A stretch of DNA of 8,031 nt, taken from positions 1-8,031 of the forward strand of contig JBEIRK010000116.1 in the NCBI GenBank assembly GCA_040376005.1, given 5' to 3'. Below the pieces are notes generated by a model. The model was given only the letters and a program-made list of their open reading frames with translations. It was not told the origin of the DNA and ran no database searches. A program made the translations under genes and the position numbers. Positions 1-7,400 of the stretch are shown here, one piece after another (positions within the stretch are counted from its first letter, which is position 1; each line of letters starts with the position of its first letter). The DNA comes from JAGXTF01 sp040376005. GTDB lineage: Bacteria > Bacteroidota > Bacteroidia > NS11-12g > UBA955.

Positions 1-1227
1 ACCAATGTTATAGGCCTCGAGCAAGGCTTTAAACTGCCCAACATGTTGCCACAGAGTTGAATCCACGCCAAAACCGCGCGGAACAAAGCCTCCTCTGTCA
101 CTTTCCAAGGCCGCAACATGCACTTCTCCATTTTGATTTGCCAAACGTGCATATTCGGTAGCTCCTCTTAATCCGTTTTCTTCATTAATCCACCATACAC
201 AGCGCAACGAATGTCTGGGCTCATAGCCAACAGCTTTTAGTATGCGCAAGGCTTCAAATGCATGCATACAACCTGCGCCATCATCATGGGCACCTTCTCC
301 TTCATCCCATGAATCAAAGTGCCCACCAAATGCGATATAATGACTCGGGAATTGTGAACCCTTCGTTTCTGCAATCACGTTGGATGACAATCTATCCGGT
401 AAGGTGCGGCAATTCAGCTCCAGGCTTACCTCTAAATCAGGGTCCTTGTGCACCAAGTTTTCCAACATATTTGCTACTGCTGATGCCACAGCCATGGCAG
501 GAATCTTAACATTAGTATCGGCATATCCCATAAACCCTGTGTGCGGATGCAGGTCGCAACGGTTGGTCATGCTCCTTACCAGCACCGCTTTTGCACCGTA
601 TGCCGCGGCCTTAGAAGCACCTGAAAAACGCTGCCCTACGCAGGCACCATAGGCGGCAAACGTATTCAATAAACTCTCATCAAAAGCCCGATTGTAAAAC
701 GCTATTTTGTCTTTAAGTGCACCTATTTTACCTAAGGAATCCAATTCAGACCATGAGTTGATTAGCACAATCTTACCTTTCATTACACCTATAGTCCCAA
801 TAGAACCGCCCAATACACAAGCTTGCAATTGGTATTTTGAGGCCGGCTTAATCTCTTGTTCCGTAAAGGCTTCGCAGTTATAATCTGCAGGGAAACCCGA
901 TTTGAGCTCTTTGGTAAATACGGTTGAGTGCAGCCATAAATTCTCTTTGTCACCACGTTCCCAGCGAGGCACCCACACCGGTTGTGTATACACTGAATCA
1001 AAACCATAGGTATTCAACATGTTCACACCCCAAGTGATTCCGTTTTCTGCAGCGTCACTCCCACTCAGTCTCGGGCCTATGGTTTTGCACAATTCACCCA
1101 AACGGGAATAGCATTGTCCGCGTAACAAGGCCTCATTATGAATTCTTTTAAAGAGTATAGAATCTTGACTTTGGGCTTGCAGCAGCAATGTGCTTGCAAG
1201 CAATGTTATAGAAAAAAATAATCGCAC
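1..1227 (-). CDS. Exported M28-family zinc metallopeptidase, carboxypeptidase Q-like (partial, C-terminus beyond window)
   Basis: I translated this frame in full: 409 codons without a stop, running off the left edge. From a GTG start it begins MRLFFSITLLASTLLLQAQ, a typical short Sec signal peptide, so the enzyme is probably periplasmic or secreted. The middle (about residues 110-270) fits a PA-type insert. The catalytic domain shows GGHFDSW (H303), GAHDDGAG (D315, D316), NEEN (E349 general base, E350 metal ligand) and ESDRGG (D377). These are four of the five di-zinc ligands of family M28. The last histidine should lie about 70 residues further on, outside the window. Motif order and spacing match mammalian carboxypeptidase Q (PGCP) as I remember it, which cleaves dipeptides or releases N-terminal residues. 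The exact substrate is unknown. The gene is divergent from the tetR-pump operon with no obvious functional link. The start is uncertain: GTG at 1257 is also in frame, and the in-frame stop at 1263-1261 limits any longer version. Confidence 0.93.
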   Translation of the reverse strand, partial: MRLFFSITLLASTLLLQAQSQDSILFKRIHNEALLRGQCYSRLGELCKTIGPRLSGSDAAENGITWGVNMLNTYGFDSVYTQPVWVPRWERGDKENLWLHSTVFTKELKSGFPADYNCEAFTEQEIKPASKYQLQACVLGGSIGTIGVMKGKIVLINSWSELDSLGKIGALKDKIAFYNRAFDESLLNTFAAYGACVGQRFSGASKAAAYGAKAVLVRSMTNRCDLHPHTGFMGYADTNVKIPAMAVASAVANMLENLVHKDPDLEVSLELNCRTLPDRLSSNVIAETKGSQFPSHYIAFGGHFDSWDEGEGAHDDGAGCMHAFEALRILKAVGYEPRHSLRCVWWINEENGLRGATEYARLANQNGEVHVAALESDRGGFVPRGFGVDSTLWQHVGQFKALLEAYNIG

Positions 1228-1291
1228 TTCGCAAAGAAAGGCAAAAGAAGAAAACACCCATTATAGATGTTGCAACAACTTTCGTCGAAAA

Positions 1292-1309
1292 CTTAGGAAA
1301 CTTTCTAAG
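1292..1309. promoter_or_regulatory. Candidate TetR-family operator (18-bp imperfect palindrome)
   Basis: The sequence CTTAGGAAACTTTCTAAG has perfect 5-bp outer arms (CTTAG/CTAAG) and 14 of 18 positions symmetric. It sits about 30 bp upstream of the TATATTTG promoter box in the divergent region. A second, overlapping inverted repeat pairs GGAAACT (1296-1302) with AGTTTCC (1317-1323) across a 14-bp spacer. TetR-family dimers usually bind palindromes of this size close to their own promoter. That this site binds the adjacent regulator is inference from symmetry and position only. Confidence 0.4.
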
Positions 1310-1338
1310 ACACCATAGTTTCCAAAGTTTCTTTCTCC

Positions 1339-1346
1339 TATATTTG
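1339..1346 (+). promoter_or_regulatory. Bacteroidota-type -7 promoter box for the tetR-efflux operon
   Basis: TATATTTG matches the TAnnTTTG -7 consensus of the primary sigma factor in Bacteroidota exactly. Transcription would begin around 1350-1353, giving a leader of only about 10 bases before the ATG at 1362. A clear -33 TTTG is not present; the nearest resemblance is GTTTC at 1318-1322, so the upstream element is weak. No other convincing promoter is visible before the following three genes, so this one probably serves the whole operon. Confidence 0.6.
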
Positions 1347-1361
1347 CGCCCGAAAAACGAC

Positions 1362-1967
1362 ATGGAACAGGTTCGAAAGGTTATTGACACCGCATGGGGA
1401 ATGTTTAGGCGGTTCGGTGTGCGCAGTGTGAGCATGGATGATGTGGCCCGTGAGATGTCTATTTCTAAAAAAACGCTGTACCGCTGTTTTAGAGATAAAA
1501 ACGATCTCATCATCCAAACAATCAACAAAGATTTAGAGGTTATTGAGGAGCAAGTAGATAAAATTCTTAACGCGGAACCGCATCCTGTGAAGCAGGTATT
1601 GCAAATCGCAAATTTTGTTTCTAGCTATTTAAAGGATGTAAATCCGAGTATGATATATGACTTACAGAAGTACCATCCTGAATTGCACCACCATTTTATC
1701 ACCTACCGCAAAAACACTTTTTTGGAAAAGGTAACCAAGAATTTACAACGCGGAATCGAGCAGGGATTTTACAGAGCTGACATTGATGTGCTAAGTGTGG
1801 CAAATTTATACTTATGCCTCATGGACCATGGACCAGAAATATTGGCAGGTGGCAAGGAAAACATCAACTACGCAGATTTGTACACTCAAATCATGAAATA
1901 TCATTTACACGCCATTACCACCCCGGAAGGGTTGACTGCGGCAGAAACATTCATTCAAGAAAAATAA
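1362..1967 (+). CDS. TetR/AcrR-family transcriptional regulator of the efflux operon
   Basis: A 201-residue protein from ATG 1362, the normal TetR-family length. The N-terminal domain has the family helix-turn-helix at about residues 24-43 (MDDVAREMSISKKTLYRCF), followed by the usual DKNDL segment that leads into helix 4. The remainder (about 50-201) is helical and variable, as expected for the dimerising, ligand-binding domain; its ligand cannot be inferred. An in-frame TTG at 1344 would add six residues, but it lies inside the TATATTTG promoter box, so the ATG is preferred. The gene is first in the operon, 15 bp before the outer membrane factor gene, which suggests an autoregulated local repressor whose inducer may be a pump substrate. 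The repressor role is inferred from family habit and context; some TetR proteins act otherwise. Confidence 0.92.
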   Translation: MEQVRKVIDTAWGMFRRFGVRSVSMDDVAREMSISKKTLYRCFRDKNDLIIQTINKDLEVIEEQVDKILNAEPHPVKQVLQIANFVSSYLKDVNPSMIYDLQKYHPELHHHFITYRKNTFLEKVTKNLQRGIEQGFYRADIDVLSVANLYLCLMDHGPEILAGGKENINYADLYTQIMKYHLHAITTPEGLTAAETFIQEK

Positions 1968-1982
1968 TACACGACACTTTAT

Positions 1983-3329
1983 ATGAAACTCTTTAGCACG
2001 ATACTGGCATTTGCAATTGCTGGAACAATGCAAGCTCAGGTAACAACCTCTATGAGCCTTAAAGACGCTTTGGAATTTGCAGAGAAAAACAGTCCTGTTT
2101 ACCAAAATGCGGAAACAGACGTTCTCATTGCAGCCCAAACGGTGAAAACCATCAAATCTGCTGGTCTGCCGCAAATCAACGCAGGCGCAGGCTACAATGA
2201 TTACATTCAAATTCCCGGAAACTATGTAAAGAACTTTTTGGGTGGACAGCCTGAATTTCTATTCTTCCGTTTTCAACAAAAATATTCTGCCAATGCCAGC
2301 ATTGGGCTGAATCAGTTATTGTTTGACGGTACCTTTTTCTTGGGATTGAAAGCCGCAGAAGATTATGTACAACTAGCCCAAACCATGACTGTGAAAAGCA
2401 AAACGGACTTACACATGACTGTGGCAAAAGCGTATTTGCTTGCTTTAACTACATCAAAAAACATTGATTTAATCAATAGCAACCTCAATACGCTAGAGAA
2501 AAGCTTGAAGGATGTATCTGCACTGTATGATGAAGGTTTTGCTGAAAAACTAGATGTGCAGCGCCTGCAATTGGCAGTTTCCAATTTAAAAGTGCAGCGT
2601 GAAAAGTTGTTAAACGCGGTTGAGTTGACCAAAAACTTGCTTAAACTACAAATGGGCATGGATGTGCGCCAACCCCTCACCTTGACAGATGATTTAGAGA
2701 CTGTGAATGCCTCTATTCCTTTGGCAGCAAGCACTGAAAATGAATTCAATGTAAAGAACAGAATTGAGCACAAACTCATGACCCAAGGTTTGGCCTTAAC
2801 CTATTTGGATGAGAAGCGTTATAAAATGGGTTATTTGCCAACATTGGTAGGCTTTATGCAGCATCAGCGCACCACCAACCGTAGCGAATTTAACTTTTTC
2901 AAAAGCGACCTCCCTATAAACAATAGCTTTGTGCCGGCAACCTTATGGGGATTAAACTTATCGGTTCCTGTATTTGATGGATTCCGCAAACAAAGCCAGA
3001 TAATGGATGTGCGTTTGCGCAGAATGAAAACAGAAAATGACATGCGCAATTTTGAAAACGCCGCTACCTTGGAATATACCAATGCAAAATTGAGCTATGC
3101 GACGAATTTAAAACAAGCCGCGGAACTTAAACTCAATTTGGATTTGGCCAAAGAAATTTACGAAAAAACGAATATAAAATTCAAAGAAGGTGTAGGTAGC
3201 ACCTTGGAAATCACACAGGCAGAGACCGAATTAAAGACTGCACAAACCAATTACATGAATGCTTTATACGATTTAACTGTAAGCAAATTGGATTTGAAAA
3301 AAGCAGTTGGAGAAGACTTAACCAAATAA
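1983..3329 (+). CDS. TolC-family outer membrane efflux channel (OMF component)
   Basis: A 448-residue protein with a signal peptide (residues 1-19, ending MQAQ) and no lipobox cysteine, so it is not a lipoprotein like OprM. Two outer membrane efflux protein repeats are visible, about 24-225 and 255-443. The equivalent helices can be aligned by eye: LYDEGFAEKLDVQRLQLAV (181-199) and IKFKEGVGSTLEITQAETE (398-416), each followed by a long helix ending in LLKLQMG (219-225) or LDLKKAVG (436-443). In this family a trimer forms a beta-barrel in the outer membrane and a long alpha-helical tunnel in the periplasm, giving the exit duct for a tripartite pump. It lies 15 bp after the regulator and 13 bp before the adaptor gene, with no clear Shine-Dalgarno sequence, so it is almost certainly cotranscribed. 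The identity is firm; the exported substrate is unknown. Confidence 0.95.
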   Translation: MKLFSTILAFAIAGTMQAQVTTSMSLKDALEFAEKNSPVYQNAETDVLIAAQTVKTIKSAGLPQINAGAGYNDYIQIPGNYVKNFLGGQPEFLFFRFQQKYSANASIGLNQLLFDGTFFLGLKAAEDYVQLAQTMTVKSKTDLHMTVAKAYLLALTTSKNIDLINSNLNTLEKSLKDVSALYDEGFAEKLDVQRLQLAVSNLKVQREKLLNAVELTKNLLKLQMGMDVRQPLTLTDDLETVNASIPLAASTENEFNVKNRIEHKLMTQGLALTYLDEKRYKMGYLPTLVGFMQHQRTTNRSEFNFFKSDLPINNSFVPATLWGLNLSVPVFDGFRKQSQIMDVRLRRMKTENDMRNFENAATLEYTNAKLSYATNLKQAAELKLNLDLAKEIYEKTNIKFKEGVGSTLEITQAETELKTAQTNYMNALYDLTVSKLDLKKAVGEDLTK

Positions 3330-3342
3330 TAAAAACACATAC

Positions 3343-4479
3343 ATGAAACCCGTATATTCAATACTTATTGCAGCATCTGTAGCACTTTCTGCTTGCGGAG
3401 GCAAAACAGACGGCCTAGATAAAAAAAGGGCTGAACTTTCAAAACTCAAGGCTGAGATTGCAAAATTGCAAACCCAAGCCAAGCAACTTGAAGATGAAAT
3501 TAGCAAGTTAGACCCTAAGGAAGACGGTGGCAAATTGGTTGAAACCGAAGCCATTTCAACTGCTGTTTTTAATAGTTATCTCAACATTAGTGGCAAAGCA
3601 GATGCGGATCAGAGCACCATTGCTACGGCACAAGTTCCATCAACTGTTACCTCAGTGCTGGTAAAAGCAGGCGATGCTGTGCGCGTGGGTCAAGCACTTG
3701 CTTATTTGGACAATGCAACACTGAAGCAAAGCAGGGCTCAAATCGAACAGCAACTTTCATTTGCAACCACTTTGTACAACAAACAAAAACGCTTGTATGA
3801 GCAAGGGGTGGGTACTGAAATTCAGTATTTGAGTGCAAAGAATCAGAAAGAAGCGCTAGAGAAGAATTTGGCGACCATGGATGCCCAAATTTCAATGTAT
3901 ACCATCAAATCGCCAATTTCAGGCACTGTAGAAAGTGTAGACACTAAAATTGGTCAAATTGCTTCTCCAGGTATGCCTTTGTTCAAAGTGGTAAACTTGA
4001 GTCAAATGAAAGTGGTTGCCGATGTTGCGGAAAGCTATTCTAGCAAAATCAAATCCGGCGACAAGGTTTTCATTGAATTCCCTGATTTGAATAAAAAAGT
4101 AGAAGCAAAAATCACTTTTGCGAGCAAATTGATAGATCCTTTGAACCGCACATTTAGAATTGAGGTTAGCATTCCAAAAACAGAGAATATCAAGCCAAAT
4201 ATGATTGCCAATTTGCAAATCATTGATTACACAAATGCGAAGGCGTTGTCAGTGCCCACCAATTGCGTGCAAACTGCAGAAGAAGAGAAATATGTAGTTA
4301 CCGTTACCCAAGAAAATGGCAAGAGCATTGCGCACAGAACCCCTGTAAAAACAGGACGCACCGGGGATAACAGAACCGAAATTCTCGAGGGCTTAAAACT
4401 GGGTGATGTGGTAATTGTAAACGGTTACCAAGAACTTATTGATGGACAGACCATCAGCTTGAGCAACGAAAGTAAATAA
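3343..4479 (+). CDS. RND efflux periplasmic adaptor lipoprotein (membrane fusion protein, AcrA/HlyD type)
   Basis: A 378-residue protein with a lipoprotein signal ending in the lipobox LSAC (Cys18), so it should be processed by signal peptidase II and lipid-anchored. Residues 25-57 form a highly regular heptad coiled coil placed before the usual domains. The lipoyl/barrel-sandwich halves are about 95-123 (VKAGDAVRVGQALAYLD) and 186-217 (YTIKSPISGTVESVD onward), joined by a short alpha-hairpin at 124-185 containing the RLYEQGVGTEIQYLSAK stretch. A beta-barrel follows at about 220-295, including the DPLNRTFRIEVSIP segment, then a membrane-proximal domain to the C-terminus (VPTNCVQ, VKTGRTGDNRTEILEGLKLGD). 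In this family the protein links the inner-membrane RND pump to the TolC channel. The gene sits 13 bp after the channel gene and 20 bp before the pump gene, which makes its partners clear. Confidence 0.95.
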   Translation: MKPVYSILIAASVALSACGGKTDGLDKKRAELSKLKAEIAKLQTQAKQLEDEISKLDPKEDGGKLVETEAISTAVFNSYLNISGKADADQSTIATAQVPSTVTSVLVKAGDAVRVGQALAYLDNATLKQSRAQIEQQLSFATTLYNKQKRLYEQGVGTEIQYLSAKNQKEALEKNLATMDAQISMYTIKSPISGTVESVDTKIGQIASPGMPLFKVVNLSQMKVVADVAESYSSKIKSGDKVFIEFPDLNKKVEAKITFASKLIDPLNRTFRIEVSIPKTENIKPNMIANLQIIDYTNAKALSVPTNCVQTAEEEKYVVTVTQENGKSIAHRTPVKTGRTGDNRTEILEGLKLGDVVIVNGYQELIDGQTISLSNESK

Positions 4480-4499
4480 TACAGGTAAAACACCACATT

Positions 4500-7400
4500 A
4501 TGGACCTGAAATTCAAAGAATTCAAACCCAGTAGTTGGAGTATAGATAACAAAACCAGTATCTATATTCTTACACTATTTATCACATTTGCCGGGATTTT
4601 ATCTTACATAAAATTACCTAAGGAAAGATTTCCGGATATCGTAATTCCTACGATATATGTGCAAACCATTTATCCTGGTTCTTCACCAAAGGATATTGAA
4701 AACCTGATTACCAAACCGATTGAGAAAAAGATTAAATCTATCAGCGGGGTTAAAAAGTTAAAGAGCCAAAGTATACAGGACTTCAGTATCATTACTGTTG
4801 AATTTAATACAGATGTAAAGGTAGACGATGCAAAGCGAAAGGTAAAGGATGAGGTGGACAAGGCTAAGGCGGACCTTCCTAGCGATTTGCAGAATGACCC
4901 TACAGTAATGGAAGTAAACTTCAGTGATATGCCCATTATGTATATCAATATTGCAGGGAATTACGACCTTCAAACCCTGAAGAAATTCGCTGAAATTGCG
5001 AAGGACCGCATTGAAAGCCTAAAGCAAATCACAAGGGTAGATATGGTAGGTGCACGTGACAGGGAAATTCAAATTAACCTAGATGTGCAAGCCATGACCT
5101 CAGCAGGTTTGTCTTTTGACGATGTTACCCGTTCCATTCAATACGAAAACATGCGTATTTCTGGCGGCAATATCGACGTAGGAAATATGAAGCGTTCCCT
5201 TTCTGTGAGTGGCGAATTTTCATCCAAAGAGGATTTAGAAAACATGATTATTCGCAGCAGCGCAGGTGCTACTTTGTACTTGAGAGATGTTGCTGAAATC
5301 ATAGATGGATTTAAAGAAAAGGAAAGCTATGCCCGCCTTGAAGGCAAGCAGGTAATTACCCTAAACATTGTAAAACGTTCTGGTGAAAACCTCATTGAAG
5401 CCAGCGATAACTGTCGCGCGATTATTGAGGACCTTCAAAAAACCAAAGCCTACCCCGCGGATTTGAAAGTGGTATTTACGGGTGACCAAAGCACCCAAAC
5501 CCGCGTTACGCTTCATGATTTGATCAATACCATTATCATTGGTTTCGTGTTGGTTACCTTAATTCTCATGTTCTTCATGGGTGCTACCAATGCCATATTT
5601 GTGGCGTTATCGGTGCCCCTCTCCTGTTTTGTAGCATTCCTGGTGTTCCCTACCCTTGGGTTTAGCCTCAATATGATTGTACTCTTTGCCTTCCTTTTGG
5701 CCTTGGGTATTGTGGTTGATGATGCGATTGTGGTAATTGAAAATACCCATAGGATTTTCAAAAATGGCGCCATTCCTATCAAAACGGCAGCTAAAAAAGC
5801 AGCGGGTGAGGTTTTCTTGCCCGTACTTTCTGGAACATTAACCACCTTAGCTCCGTTTATTCCTTTGGCATTCTGGCAAGGAATCGTAGGTAAATTCATG
5901 TTCTTTATGCCTGTTACGCTGATTATTACCTTATTGGCATCCTTACTCGTGGCCTATATCATGAATCCCGTATTTGCGGTCGACTTCATGAAGCCACATG
6001 AGGCTGGAAATAAAGAAGCAAAAAAATTGACCAAAGGCTATAGAAATACAGCCATTGTATTTGGTGTGTTGGCCTTGTTATTTTATATCTCGGGCAGCTT
6101 TGGTGGCGGCAACTTCATCCTAGTAATGTTTGGCTTTTACAGCTTGCACAAATTTTGGCTCATCAACGTGATTGAAAAATTCCAGCACAATGCATGGCCA
6201 AAGTTCCAAAACAGATACACCAAATTAATCCATTGGGCATTAAAAGGACGCAGACCGATTTGGCTACTTGTAGCGACATTCCTACTGCTTATTTTCTCTT
6301 TTGTTGTTACGGCCATTCGCAAACCAGGTGTTCAATTCTTCCCTCAGGCTGAGCCGAATTTCACCTATGTGTATATGACCTTACCTGTTGGCACAAATGC
6401 TCAATTCACAGACAGCATCACCCGCAAAGCGGAGAAAATGGTATTTGATGTGATTGGCAAAAACAACCCATTGGTAGAAAGTGTCATTTCTAACGTGGCT
6501 GTAGGAGCAACTGACCCGAACAGCGGCGATAGAAGTACGGCATCGAACAAATCGAAGATCACAGTTGCTTTTGTAGAATTCAGCAAACGCGATGGCAAAA
6601 GCACGCAAGAATTGTTGGAGAAAATCCGCGCCAAACTCAAAGGTTTTGCTGGGGTTGAAATCGTGGTAGAGCCAGAAAGAAATGGTCCTCCTGTGGGTAA
6701 GGTAGTTAACATTGAAATACGCGGCGATGAATTCAATGCCCTGGTATCTACTGCCTCTAAGCTAAAGCGATTCTTGGATGAAAAGCAAATCCCAGGTGTT
6801 GAAGAATTGAAGAGTGACTTCGTAAGTTCTAAACCCGAAGTGTTTGTAAAAATAGACCGCGAACGCGCCAATAGACTTGGTATTAGCACAGCTCAAATAG
6901 GCATGGCGCTAAGAAATAGTATTTATGGTGCTGAAGCCAGTAAGTTCAAAGACAACAATGAGGACTATCCTATTATGGTGCGCTTGAAAAAAGAACAAGT
7001 AAACCGTTTGGATGAATTGTTGAATATGCGCATTACCTATAGAGACATGTTAATGGGTGGAATGATGCGTCAAGTGCCTTTATCCGCAGTTGCTTCGGTT
7101 GAGTATCCAAACAGCTATGGTGGTATCAACCGATTGAATCAAAAGCGCGTAATTACACTTGCGAGCAATGCCTTGCCTGAGTTTGCGCCGAATGAAGTTG
7201 TAGAAGGGGTAAAAAATGCTATCAATGAATTCCAAGTACCTGCTGATGTAGAAGTGGTGATGACAGGAGAGCAAGAAGAACAAGCAGAAACAGCGGGCTT
7301 CTTAGGTACCGCAATGTTGGCTTCTATTGGCTTGATTATTATCATTCTTGTAACGCAGTTCAACTCTATTTCTAAGCCTATCATTATCCTTACTGAAATC

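Noticed and set aside
258..652. Two short plus-strand frames in the left part of the window
   Set aside because: They are antisense to the peptidase, which is intact over the same span with conserved metal ligands in the correct order.
1260..1265. TATAAT on the minus strand upstream of the peptidase gene
   Set aside because: It looks like an E. coli -10 box, but Bacteroidota promoters use TAnnTTTG, no -35 is spaced properly, and AT-rich intergenic DNA gives such matches by chance.
1288..1295. TAAGTTTT on the minus strand as a possible -7 box for the peptidase gene
   Set aside because: It misses the final G, and the only TTTG upstream (1323-1326) leaves a 27-bp spacer, longer than the usual 17-23 bp.
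1148..1528. Minus-strand frame spanning the intergenic region and part of the regulator gene
   Set aside because: It overlaps the regulator's helix-turn-helix coding sequence and the signal peptide region of the peptidase in another frame. Its product resembles no known family.
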